Source: JBBDWJ01 sp040902925
GTDB lineage: Bacteria > Acidobacteriota > Terriglobia > Bryobacterales > UBA6623
Assembly (NCBI GenBank): GCA_040902925.1
Contig: JBBDWJ010000239.1
Location: forward strand, 1 to 17,912
Direction: 5' to 3'
DNA: 17,912 bases
In this document: piece after piece, positions 6,423-14,101 of the stretch
Numbering within the stretch: the first letter of the stretch is position 1
How the letters are laid out: each line of letters begins with the position of its first letter
Notes under the pieces: generated by a model
What the model was told of the DNA's origin: nothing
The model's input: the letters and a program-made list of their open reading frames with translations, nothing else
Database searches by the model: none
Translations under genes and position numbers: made by a program

Positions 6423-6452
6423 GCCTGCCGCTACCGCAAGGTCGCGGCAGGC
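6423..6452 (-). other. Long hairpin just after the beta-barrel gene stop
   Basis: GCCTGCCGC (6423-6431) and GCGGCAGGC (6444-6452) are perfect 9-bp complements. Inside, ACC/GGT extends the stem around a four-base loop after one mismatch. It begins about ten bases after the minus-strand stop codon at 6463-6465 but lacks a T-run, so an mRNA-stabilising or rho-associated 3' stem is more likely than an intrinsic terminator. Confidence 0.5.
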
Positions 6453-6462
6453 GCGTGAGAGA

Positions 6463-7119
6463 TCAAAATACCCAAGTGATTCCGAAGAACGGCGCCCAGT
6501 GGTGCAGGATGCTGCCGTCAATCTCGGCGCCCGGCGCGGCGGCGATGACCTTCTGCGGCACGCCGGTGATATAGTCGCGGAACTCCAGGCGGAACGTCGT
6601 CCGGCTGCCGATGCGCCACTTCACGCCGACGCCGAAGTCCGCCGCCGGCATGACTTCGCCGGTCTTGGTCAACAGCGCCAGGTTGCTGCTCGGCTGGAAC
6701 GGATCCTCCGACCCGGTTCCCTGGTAGTACTTCATGCCGAAACCGCCGGCCACATAGGGACGAACCCTGACGTCGGGGTCGGCGAAGTAATAAAGAACGT
6801 CGTAGTGAATGGCGTGCGACTGGCCGCCGAGTTCCGCGTCGCCCGACCCGGCGTTCAGCTCGAGGTCATTCCGGAAGTAGATATAGCGGAACTCGCCGCC
6901 CCAGCGGTTGTTCATCATCTGGCCGAGGATAAAGCCGCCCGAAAACCCGAAGGCGGGGCCGACGGTGCCGGATTGCGTGGCGTTCGCCACGTTCACCGAG
7001 GTGTAGTCGGAAATCAGTCCCAAAGCGCCGATTTCATACTGTTGCGCGAGGCCGGGGGAGGCCAACAGGCAAAGGCCTAGCAGGGAACCCGCCAACAGCG
7101 ATCTCATTTGTTTCTTCAT
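6463..7119 (-). CDS. Outer-membrane beta-barrel protein (OmpA/OmpW-like barrel)
   Basis: 218 residues. The signal peptide is clear: a basic start MKKQMR, a hydrophobic core LLAGSLLGLCLLA, and a likely cut after SPGLA at residue 25. The rest is alternating polar/aromatic beta strands (FRYIYFRNDLEL, AIHYDVLYYFA, YVAGGFGMKYY, TTFRLEFRDYITG), ending in ITWVF. A terminal Phe is the usual beta-barrel assembly signal. Size and strand pattern fit a small eight-stranded barrel of the outer-membrane-protein beta-barrel superfamily. An AAGGA ribosome site lies five bases before the ATG. It follows the large secreted protein gene by 87 bp on the same strand, with a hairpin between. Cargo or adhesion role is unknown. 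Confidence 0.85.
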   Translation of the reverse strand: MKKQMRSLLAGSLLGLCLLASPGLAQQYEIGALGLISDYTSVNVANATQSGTVGPAFGFSGGFILGQMMNNRWGGEFRYIYFRNDLELNAGSGDAELGGQSHAIHYDVLYYFADPDVRVRPYVAGGFGMKYYQGTGSEDPFQPSSNLALLTKTGEVMPAADFGVGVKWRIGSRTTFRLEFRDYITGVPQKVIAAAPGAEIDGSILHHWAPFFGITWVF

Positions 7120-7171
7120 AGCGTCCTTCTCTTTAAAGGCGGCTCTGCGTAAGCCGGATTAGAAACAGACC

Positions 7172-7200
7172 GGGCCGCACCGCGAATCGAGATGCGGCCC
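7172..7200 (-). terminator. Hairpin between the secreted-protein and beta-barrel genes
   Basis: GGGCCGCA (7172-7179) and TGCGGCCC (7193-7200) form an 8-bp perfect stem starting six bases after the stop codon of the secreted protein gene. On the minus strand it is followed by GGTCTGTTTCTAA, a poor T-run. It may attenuate read-through into the beta-barrel gene rather than stop it. Confidence 0.45.
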
Positions 7201-7206
7201 CGGCCG

Positions 7207-10200
7207 TTAGTCAACAATTCGAACGCTGACAGCAGTGGTATTGGCCCCCATCGTGACGGTCAGCGGCACCTGCAAGCCGAGAGGAGCGTTGCCAGGCACA
7301 TGGACGTTGATTTGATACAGACCAACGAAGCCCGGCGCCAGTCCGGCGTAGACCACATCACCCGCAACGCCGCCGAACTCAACCACTGGCGTCGCGCCCA
7401 CCACCTGCAGCGGCACGGTTGTCGCCGCCACGCCAGGCAGCGCTAAAGGAGATACCTGGCCCAAACCGGTGGCGTAGATGATGGCGACTTCGTTCGGCCG
7501 CAAAGGATTCGACAGCGTCGCCAGCTTGAAGTTTTCCGAGCGGAAGACCGCGGCAAACTGGGAACTATCAGGCCCGGTGACCTGGAAGATCGTGGGCGCC
7601 GACGGGTCCACCTGCGTGACGAAAACATCGCTGATTCCGGTCTCCGAATGAATCGTCGCGTTGCTCGGTCCCACCGTGCCGAAGGGGAGCTGGGCGTTGA
7701 TCTGCCCCGGCGAAACATAGAGCAGCGGCAGCGATTCGCCGTTCACCGTCACGCAGGCGTTGCCCAACGTGCGCGGCAGCGGCGCATCGACCGCCCCGGC
7801 GGTTCCCGGCGCGAGGTTGCGGCCAAAGATCGAGATCAGGCCGCCCGAGCCAATCTGGGTGGTGAAGTCGGCGGCGCTGGTAATCGCGGAAACCACAGGC
7901 ACTTCGACGCCGCTATCGAAGCCTTTCGGCAACTCCACAACGCCAGCGCTGCTGGTCGAAACCAACCGGCCGTCGCGCAACGCCGAAAGTGAGCGTGTGA
8001 ACGGGAAGCCCAACTCCAACATCCGCGCCGAGGGTCCCAGCGGTGGCGAAGCCAGCCGGATCTGCCCCATCGTCTGGGACGGGTCGCGCGCATCGATACG
8101 CTGAATGGCGCCGGTATCCACCTGGCCGCCCAGCGGCCGCACCGACCGCACGCCGACGCCGTCCGAAGTCACCGCGAACCCGGAGGAGACAACGTTAGGC
8201 GAGCTGTCCGGAAACACGCCGCGAGGCACCAACGACGAGTTCATGATGTTGTTTTCGACGATGAAATAGTCCGGGCCCGCGCCGACGGTTCCTTGCAACC
8301 CGCCTGCGAACTGCTGGCGGGTGAAGATGATCTCGTTATCCGTGGTGGTAAACACCTGCATGAAGCCGTCACTTTGTGCGAACAACACTCGGGATCCGTC
8401 CGGGGTCGCCGAAACCGCCGGGATCGCGCCGTAACAGTTGGTGACGACGCCGAATGTATCGAGCGACGTGACCGACATCGAAATGGCGTGCATGAAGTCG
8501 ACCCGGCCGGGCGAGCCGCAAGTGCCGATGCCGCCCGCCGGCGAGCGGCGAACTCCAATCACCATGCGGTTTGTGTTGTCGGCGGTGACCGAGTACGGAT
8601 AGTGCCCTTCACCGAGGGTTTGCCACGGCAGAAATTCCATACCTTCGACCGTGAGATCGTTCAAGTTGACGACCGTCATACCCTCCGAGAAAGAGTTGGC
8701 GACGAACAGCCGCTCTCCGGTGCGGGAAACGGCCCCCTGCGTGGGCGTGTTGCCGGTGCGAAGACGTCCGAGAACACGGTTGTCGGTGCTGTCGAAAACC
8801 ACGATTTCGAAGTTGTCCTGATCAATGGCGTAGTAGCGGTCACGGAACGGGTCGCCCACCACTTCCATAAACCGGCCGTTGGCCGGCACCAGCGTCCCGC
8901 GCTGGTCGACCGCTTTGATGTTGGCAACGATGAAAGCCGGCTGCGGAATGTTCACCGCGTCGGTGCTGATCTGAATCGGAATCGTCGTTGCGCCTTGAAC
9001 GGGCCCAAGCGCTCCCACATCCACGGTCACCTTCACGTCCGCCGGAGTGGTTCCCGTACTGGGCTGGAAACGAATCGCCGGCCGCTGGCCGCTGTTCGTC
9101 AGCATGCTGGTAAGGCTGAACTGCGCCGGCGGCCCGCCGCTGGGGTTCTCGATACGAATCGTCTTGGTGATACCCTCGCCGCGTTCGCAAGCATCGATTT
9201 CGAACGTCACGAAGCGATCCTCCGCGCGAACTTCAAGCATCGGATGCTGGTCGAGCCCGCCGATCGGAACGTACATCAAACCAGACTCGCTGACGGCGTA
9301 AAGCTCATCGCCGTCCGATGTGACGACGATGCGGCCCGTGATCTGCTCCGCCGTCCTAAGCTGTTGACGCACGCGGAGGTTGTCCGCGTCCATCACGTAG
9401 AGGATGCTATGGATCGGGTGCGCCGGGTTGGATTCGGCCTGGCCATTAGGATCCGAGAACGCAAAATAGACGGTGTTGTAGTCCTTGTCCGGGTCGTAGC
9501 CGTTGCCGCCGATGAACTCGGGGTTATCGAAACCCTCGGGGACGATCGGCGTATCGGCCATGACGTGCAGCGCGCGGTTGAAAAGCATGTGCCCAGCCAT
9601 GAACGAAAGGCCGTCGGCGGAACCGCTGACGCCTTGGAGGACCGGCTCGCGCACGAGCGCCCCATAACCGTCGGTGATAGAACTTCCGGCGCCGTCGACC
9701 GAACCGGCCGGACGCAGCAGCAACGTGCCCACGCCAGGCGACCGTGCCAGGTAAGAGAACACGAAGGCTTCGGTCTGCCCAAAAATCCAGCGGGCGTCGA
9801 GCGAGGCCGCCACGCTGGCTTGAGAAACTTCCCGCGGCAGGTGCAACGTCACGTCCACGGGCAGTTCGGCGCAGCTAGGGCAGGTCTCGCCCAGCGCCAA
9901 AAGCTCGCGGAATTGACCGGTTTCGGGGTTGAACAACTCGAGGCCCGTATTGGTGACAATCAGCGCGATATTATCCGCGCTGAACGCGACCCCAAGGGGC
10001 CTGTCGCCCCGGGCGATCGATAGCCTATCGGTGGGATCGTTCAGATTGATACGCGTCAGGCCACGGAACTGTGAGACCCCCGATTCGGCCGAGACGTAGG
10101 TCGCGATGATCCACTTCTTGTTCGGCGACAACGCCATGCCGGTCGTCGCGGCGCCAATCGGAGCCGTCGTGTAGCGGGCGGTCACCTGCTTGGTCGCCAT

Positions 10201-10419
10201 CGACACCACTTCCACGGTGCCGGCGGAAAAGTTTCCGGCGTAGATCAGCCCGCGCGCCTCGTCGATCGCCACTTCGTTGATGTGGCCTCCGAGCGGGATG
10301 ATTTGCCCAACGCTATTGGTAAAGGGCACCTGCGCGCCGAGCTGCGCGGCCAGGCCGCTCAGCAGCAAAATCACAACGAGGCTCCGCGCCTCTTTCCAGA
10401 CCAGGGATGGCTTCTTCAT
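7207..10419 (-). CDS. Large secreted beta-propeller protein with TIGR03437 C-terminal domain
   Basis: 1070 residues from the ATG at 10419, chosen over an upstream TTG at 10443 because GGAG lies eight bases before it and the signal peptide then starts cleanly with MKKPSL. The signal core is SLVVILLLSGLAAQLGA. Residues ~30-405 look like YVTN/NHL-type propeller blades (EARGLIYAGNFSAGTVEVVS). An Ig-like beta domain follows at ~408-498 (TIRIENPSGGPPAQFSL), then a second propeller set at ~500-840 (TGERLFVANSFSEGMTVVNL). Residues ~843-1070 match the TIGR03437 pattern (ISIFGRNLAPGT, YVSPGQINAQLPF, IYATGLGQVSPLA, GLYQINVHVPGNAPLG), a domain abundant in Bryobacter/Solibacter-type Acidobacteriota. Its function is unknown, probably surface or extracellular binding. 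No catalytic motif is visible. Confidence 0.88.
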   Translation of the reverse strand: MKKPSLVWKEARSLVVILLLSGLAAQLGAQVPFTNSVGQIIPLGGHINEVAIDEARGLIYAGNFSAGTVEVVSMATKQVTARYTTAPIGAATTGMALSPNKKWIIATYVSAESGVSQFRGLTRINLNDPTDRLSIARGDRPLGVAFSADNIALIVTNTGLELFNPETGQFRELLALGETCPSCAELPVDVTLHLPREVSQASVAASLDARWIFGQTEAFVFSYLARSPGVGTLLLRPAGSVDGAGSSITDGYGALVREPVLQGVSGSADGLSFMAGHMLFNRALHVMADTPIVPEGFDNPEFIGGNGYDPDKDYNTVYFAFSDPNGQAESNPAHPIHSILYVMDADNLRVRQQLRTAEQITGRIVVTSDGDELYAVSESGLMYVPIGGLDQHPMLEVRAEDRFVTFEIDACERGEGITKTIRIENPSGGPPAQFSLTSMLTNSGQRPAIRFQPSTGTTPADVKVTVDVGALGPVQGATTIPIQISTDAVNIPQPAFIVANIKAVDQRGTLVPANGRFMEVVGDPFRDRYYAIDQDNFEIVVFDSTDNRVLGRLRTGNTPTQGAVSRTGERLFVANSFSEGMTVVNLNDLTVEGMEFLPWQTLGEGHYPYSVTADNTNRMVIGVRRSPAGGIGTCGSPGRVDFMHAISMSVTSLDTFGVVTNCYGAIPAVSATPDGSRVLFAQSDGFMQVFTTTDNEIIFTRQQFAGGLQGTVGAGPDYFIVENNIMNSSLVPRGVFPDSSPNVVSSGFAVTSDGVGVRSVRPLGGQVDTGAIQRIDARDPSQTMGQIRLASPPLGPSARMLELGFPFTRSLSALRDGRLVSTSSAGVVELPKGFDSGVEVPVVSAITSAADFTTQIGSGGLISIFGRNLAPGTAGAVDAPLPRTLGNACVTVNGESLPLLYVSPGQINAQLPFGTVGPSNATIHSETGISDVFVTQVDPSAPTIFQVTGPDSSQFAAVFRSENFKLATLSNPLRPNEVAIIYATGLGQVSPLALPGVAATTVPLQVVGATPVVEFGGVAGDVVYAGLAPGFVGLYQINVHVPGNAPLGLQVPLTVTMGANTTAVSVRIVD

Positions 10420-10630
10420 GCCTGTAGCTCCGTGTTTGATCAATTCATTTCTCCGCTGCTGTCTCGGCGTAGCCGTACGGCCGTCCCTTGGCTCCTGGGG
10501 GAGAGGGACCGGCCGCGCGTTTCCCCCCGGAAACCTCGGCGCTCACCACAATCTCGATCGAGCCGCCGGCCGGATTTCGCCGAGCCGCGCGGATAAAACC
10601 CGCTAGCCCGGCTTGTCCAGGCGGGCCGAA
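10420..10630. other. Intergenic spacer between the miniprotein and the secreted-protein gene
   Basis: No gene is supported here. The spacer has a GCCGTACGGC palindrome (10468-10477), a GTTTCC/GGAAAC hairpin (about 10528-10543) and a terminator candidate at its right end. A promoter for the secreted protein should lie in this stretch, but I could not identify convincing -35/-10 boxes. Confidence 0.5.
10594..10625 (-). terminator. Candidate terminator at the end of the Tad operon
   Basis: On the minus strand CCCGC (complement of 10621-10625) can pair with GCGGG (complement of 10599-10603), and TTTTA follows directly. An alternative inner stem CCTGG/CCGGG can form instead. It lies just after the miniprotein stop at 10631-10633, which suits the end of the tad transcript. 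The stem is only five pairs, so this is tentative. Confidence 0.4.
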
Positions 10631-10732
10631 TTAGTCCTGCTGCGCGCGTTGCCGGCGGCGCAGAATGATCAGCGCCAGCAGAGCCACAGCCAAAAGTCCG
10701 CAAATCACGCGAATGGTTGCCGTTTCCATCAT
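10631..10732 (-). CDS. 33-residue single-helix membrane miniprotein downstream of tadC
   Basis: An ATG at 10732 (a second ATG follows directly) opens a 33-codon frame ending TAA at 10631-10633. AGGAGAG lies seven bases upstream, a strong ribosome site. The product has a short N-terminus METATIR, one hydrophobic helix of about 16 residues (VICGLLAVALLALIIL), then a basic cluster RRRQR and the end AQQD. The charge pattern predicts a cytoplasmic C-terminus. It starts 60 bp after the tadC stop on the same strand, so it is probably the last gene of the operon. I know no family for it. A helix followed by arginines also resembles PEP-CTERM-type sorting tails, but here it is a free-standing peptide. 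A possible pilus-platform accessory; function is unknown. Confidence 0.6.
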   Translation of the reverse strand: MMETATIRVICGLLAVALLALIILRRRQRAQQD

Positions 10733-10792
10733 GTTGTTACTCTCCTTCTCCTTGTTGCACCCGAATCACGGGTCGCACTCGAAACAATCCAG

Positions 10793-11710
10793 CTACTTCA
10801 TCAGCGTGGGCAGGAAGTCGCGCGTCACGCGCACGATCATCGGCCCCACGGTGACCACAAACAGGGACGGCAGAATAAAGAAGAAAATCGGGAACACCAG
10901 CTTGACGCCGATCTTGGCCGCTTTCTCCTCCGCCTCCTGCCGCGCCTGAACCCGCATATAATCTGAGAAATTCCGCAGCGTCTGCGAAATGCTCGTTCCG
11001 AAACGGTCGGCCTGCACCAGCACGCCAACCATCTTCTTGAGCTCGTCGACATCGGTGCGCTCGCCCAGGTTGTGGAGCGCCTCGGCGCGGCGCTTGCCGG
11101 CGCGCATCTCGAGGTTCAACACCGCAAACTCGTCGCTGATTTCCTTGTGCGCGTGGTGCAGCTCCTTGCTGACCTGCATCAGCGCCTGATCGAGGCCCAA
11201 CCCCGACTCGACGCAGATCACCAGCATGTCGAGGGCGTTGGGCAGCCCTTTGCGAATGGCCGTCTTGCGGCGATTCGCCAACCGGCTGACGATGAGGTTC
11301 GGCGCCGCCCAGCCAAACCCGCCCGCGGCGAGAATCTGGAAGATCGTCATCTCGCTCTGCATCTCGAGCCCGAACAGCAGGCCCGACGCCAACACCGTGA
11401 ACGTCACGCACAGAATGCCCTTGATGCCGTAGAGCAGCTTCAGCGCCCCTTTGCCCCGCAGGCCCGCCGACATCAACCGCTTTTGCAGAATGCCGATGTC
11501 GGTCGGATTGGCCGGAACGATGTTGCCGATCCTCGACAACATGTCGCGAAACCCCAGGCTGGGGTGGCGCACGCTCTGCTGCGCGACTTCGACGTCGCCC
11601 ATCACCCGTTCCAGAGCCGCCTTGGGCTGCACCCAGAACTTGAAGCCCAGCAGCGACAACAGCGCCGTGATGACCAGGAACAAGAAGATCGAGGCAAATA
11701 GCGCGCTCAT
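10793..11710 (-). CDS. tadC: Tad pilus inner-membrane platform protein TadC
   Basis: 305 residues of the type II secretion system F (T2SF) family. An N-terminal membrane helix (LFASIFLFLVITALLSLLGF), a second hydrophobic pair at ~95-140, the conserved cytoplasmic T2SF segment at ~160-270 (LPNALDMLVICVESGLGLDQ, MVGVLVQADRFGTSISQTLR) and a final helix at ~277-296 (LVFPIFFFILPSLFVVTVGP) all fit TadC. With TadB it forms the inner-membrane platform on which the CpaF ATPase drives Flp pilin assembly. It starts three bases after the tadB stop, with GGAG eight bases before its ATG (the site lies inside the end of tadB), pointing to translational coupling. The TadC rather than TadB assignment rests on gene order and on sequence such as NALDMLVICVESGLGLDQAL. 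Confidence 0.93.
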   Translation of the reverse strand: MSALFASIFLFLVITALLSLLGFKFWVQPKAALERVMGDVEVAQQSVRHPSLGFRDMLSRIGNIVPANPTDIGILQKRLMSAGLRGKGALKLLYGIKGILCVTFTVLASGLLFGLEMQSEMTIFQILAAGGFGWAAPNLIVSRLANRRKTAIRKGLPNALDMLVICVESGLGLDQALMQVSKELHHAHKEISDEFAVLNLEMRAGKRRAEALHNLGERTDVDELKKMVGVLVQADRFGTSISQTLRNFSDYMRVQARQEAEEKAAKIGVKLVFPIFFFILPSLFVVTVGPMIVRVTRDFLPTLMK

Positions 11711-11713
11711 TCG

Positions 11714-12685
11714 TTAGACTCCGATGTCCGTAATCTTCTTGATCGAGACGAACCCTAAAAACTGCAGCATGATACAGACCGCCATCATCAGCTTGCCATC
11801 GGGGTCGTCGAGAAAAAACAGCACATAGTCCGGGTTGGTGTAGAACATCATGATCGCCACCGCCAGCGGAATCATCGACAGCACCAGGCCCGAAATCCGG
11901 CCGTGCGCGCTGATGGCGCGAATCCGGCCGCGCAGCTTAAAGCGCTCCCGGATCAGGTACGCCAGGTTGTCCAGCAGCGACGCCAGGTTGCCGCCGGTGC
12001 GCTTCTGCAACAGCACCGAAGACACGAAAAATTTCACGTCGAGCAGCGGGATGCGCGTGCCCAGCCTCTCCAGCGCCACCTCCAGCGGCAGGCCGAGGTT
12101 CTGCTCCTCGAAGGTGCGCCGGAACTCGACGCCCAGCGGCGCGGCGTATTCCTTGTGCAGCATCTCGAGCGAAACCGAAAACGCGTGGCCGGTGCGCATG
12201 GCGCGCGACACGAACTCGAGCGCGTCGGGAAACTGCTCCTCGAACGCCCGCAGCCGCGCGCGGCGTTTCTGAAAAATAAAGAAGAACGGCGCGCCGGCGC
12301 CAAGCAAAACGCCCAAGACGGCGATCGGCTGGCCGCGCGGGATGAAGTACCAAAACAGGTTGAAGCCCAAAACCGCCAGCAGCAGCGACGAATAGACCGT
12401 GCGGGCGGGGTCCCAATCCAAACCGCCCTGCTCGATGTAATCGCGCAGTTTCTCGTTGAGGTTCTTGCCCAGGAACATCCGCGCTAGCGCCTGCCGGGCG
12501 TTGAGCGTATCGTCTTTGATCAGCGTCGTCGCGCTGCCGCCTTTTCCCTTATCCAGCGACGCGCGTCCCGAGACGAGATTCTTCATCTGGTCGATGTCGC
12601 GGCGGTGCATCACCTTATAGGCGATCACCACGGTCGCTACCATGAACAGCGCGATGACGGTAAAAAAGATAAGGAACAAAAGCAT
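11714..12685 (-). CDS. tadB: Tad pilus inner-membrane platform protein TadB
   Basis: 323 residues. Membrane helices appear at 1-23 (LLFLIFFTVIALFMVATVVI), ~95-135 as a pair (SLLLAVLGFNLFWYF, VLGVLLGAGAPFFFIF) and a C-terminal pair (GLVLSMIPLAVAIMMFY and the end near LMMAVCIMLQFLGF). The T2SF cytoplasmic domain at ~150-275 carries FPDALEFVSRAMRTGHAFSV and VLLQKRTGGNLASLLDNLA, typical of TadB. It partners TadC under the CpaF ATPase in Flp pilus assembly. It begins 13 bp after the cpaF stop and ends three bases before tadC, so all three are evidently cotranscribed. The length is normal for the family and no defect is visible. Confidence 0.94.
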   Translation of the reverse strand: MLLFLIFFTVIALFMVATVVIAYKVMHRRDIDQMKNLVSGRASLDKGKGGSATTLIKDDTLNARQALARMFLGKNLNEKLRDYIEQGGLDWDPARTVYSSLLLAVLGFNLFWYFIPRGQPIAVLGVLLGAGAPFFFIFQKRRARLRAFEEQFPDALEFVSRAMRTGHAFSVSLEMLHKEYAAPLGVEFRRTFEEQNLGLPLEVALERLGTRIPLLDVKFFVSSVLLQKRTGGNLASLLDNLAYLIRERFKLRGRIRAISAHGRISGLVLSMIPLAVAIMMFYTNPDYVLFFLDDPDGKLMMAVCIMLQFLGFVSIKKITDIGV

Positions 12686-12698
12686 AGCTATATCCCGC

Positions 12699-14066
12699 TT
12701 ATCCGCCGATCTCGACCGACTCCTCGAAGATCTCGGCGGGCAGGCGCAGCCCGGCCGCCAGCAGCCGCTCGTAAAAACGCGGCCGGATGCCGGTGGCGGC
12801 GAAGCGGCCGATAATGCGGCCTTCCTGCGACAATCCGAGCTTTTCGAACACGAACAGATCCTGCAGCATGACCGTGTCGCCTTCCATCGTGGTCACTTCG
12901 GTAATCGAGCGGCAGCGGCGCGAACCGTCGGAAAGCCGCTCGACCTGCACGATGACGTCGATGGCCGAAGAAATCTGCGCCCGGATCGCGGTCACCGGGA
13001 GCGACGACGACGCCAGCGTCACCATGACTTCCAGGCGCGAGATAACGTCCCGCGGCGTGTTGGCGTGAATCGTGGTCATCGAGCCGTCGTGGCCGGTGTT
13101 CATCGCCTGCAACATGTCGAGCGCTTCTTCGCCGCGGCACTCCCCAACGACGATGCGGTCGGGACGCATACGCAGCGCGTTGACCAGCAGCTCGCGCTGC
13201 CGGATGGCGCCTTTGCCTTCGAGGTTGGGCGGCCGCGTCTCGAGGCGCACCACATGCGGCTGCTTCAACTGCAGCTCGGCGGCGTCTTCGATCGTCACCA
13301 CGCGTTCCTTCGGCGAGATGAACGCCGAAAGACCGTTGAGCATGGTCGTTTTTCCCGAACCCGTACCGCCGGCGACGATGACGTTCAGGCGCGCCGACAC
13401 GGCGCCCTTGAGCAGGTCGAACATGCCCTGGGTCATCGATTTTTTCGCGACCAGATCCTCGGGCATCAGCTTTTCGGTGCCGAAACGGCGAATCGACAGC
13501 AGCGGCCCGTCAACCGCCAGCGGCGGAATGATGGCGTTGACGCGCGAACCGTCCGACAGCCGCGCATCGACCATCGGCGACGACTCGTCGACGCGGCGGC
13601 CGACCTGCGACACGATCTTGTCGATGATCCGCAGCAGGTGGTTGTTGTCCTTGAAGGTGACGTTGGTCAGCTCGAGCTGGCCTTTGCGCTCGACGTAGAC
13701 CTGCTTGTGGGTGTTGACCAAAATATCCGAGATCGTCGGGTCCTGCAGCAGCGGCTCGAGCGGCCCCAGGCCGAAAACTTCATCGAGCACTTCGTCGCAG
13801 ATCTGCTGCCGCTCGAGCGAGCTGAGCAGCGTGGACTCCTCGTCCATCAGCGACATCAGCGCGTTACGGACTTCGACGCGAACCTTCTGGTTCTCGATCG
13901 TCGCCAGCGCCTCGAGGTTGATCTTGTCGAGCAGCTTGCGGTGCAGCTTGAACTTGAGCTCCTGGTACTCGGGGTTGAGCGTCAGCCGCGAGCGGTTGGT
14001 GCCGCGGCGCAGCCGCTCTTCCCAGGTCAGGTCACCGGGCGTTCGTACTTCGGGTGTCAGAGGCAT
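12699..14066 (-). CDS. cpaF: Tad pilus assembly ATPase CpaF/TadA
   Basis: 455 residues, a complete type II/IV secretion ATPase of the CpaF family. The N-terminal helical part (~25-100) leads into the PAS-like N-domain (LLQDPTISDILVNTHKQVYV). The RecA-like domain shows Walker A GGTGSGKTT at ~231-239, an Asp box VTIEDAAELQL, Walker B region RIVVGECRGEEALDMLQAMN near 303-320 and the His box GSMTTIHANTP. All key residues are present, so it should be an active hexameric motor that powers pilin polymerisation and possibly retraction. It sits 35 bp after cpaE and just before tadB, the standard Tad order. An Arg-rich run (LSIRRFG) typical of CpaF is also seen. Confidence 0.97.
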   Translation of the reverse strand: MPLTPEVRTPGDLTWEERLRRGTNRSRLTLNPEYQELKFKLHRKLLDKINLEALATIENQKVRVEVRNALMSLMDEESTLLSSLERQQICDEVLDEVFGLGPLEPLLQDPTISDILVNTHKQVYVERKGQLELTNVTFKDNNHLLRIIDKIVSQVGRRVDESSPMVDARLSDGSRVNAIIPPLAVDGPLLSIRRFGTEKLMPEDLVAKKSMTQGMFDLLKGAVSARLNVIVAGGTGSGKTTMLNGLSAFISPKERVVTIEDAAELQLKQPHVVRLETRPPNLEGKGAIRQRELLVNALRMRPDRIVVGECRGEEALDMLQAMNTGHDGSMTTIHANTPRDVISRLEVMVTLASSSLPVTAIRAQISSAIDVIVQVERLSDGSRRCRSITEVTTMEGDTVMLQDLFVFEKLGLSQEGRIIGRFAATGIRPRFYERLLAAGLRLPAEIFEESVEIGG

Positions 14067-14101
14067 TCGTGTTCTGTTCCTCTCTCTGCGCGGGCCTCAG
14101 C

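Larger units (their letters stand above)
5587..6462. other. Long intergenic region with repeats and hairpins
   Basis: This 876-bp gap lies between two minus-strand genes. Open frames cross it on both strands but none shows recognisable domains, apart from one doubtful 58-codon ORF listed separately. The region holds a direct repeat (5653-5686), a TAAACGTTTA palindrome (5770-5779), two overlapping hairpins (5821-5858), an 18-bp tandem repeat (6147-6199), a terminator candidate, a GGAAACGTTTCC palindrome (6293-6304) and a long hairpin (6423-6452). It may contain a decayed element. Confidence 0.6.

Noticed and set aside
6031..7080. 349-codon plus-strand frame crossing the intergenic region and the beta-barrel gene
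   Set aside because: Its second half is antisense to a barrel protein with signal peptide and terminal Phe. The first half is Arg/Lys-rich non-coding sequence including an 18-bp tandem repeat.
8293..10023. 576-codon plus-strand open frame opposite the large secreted protein
   Set aside because: The minus-strand protein here has a signal peptide, propeller repeats and a TIGR03437 domain. The plus frame gives a His/Arg-rich product with no domains, typical of antisense shadowing in GC-rich genes.
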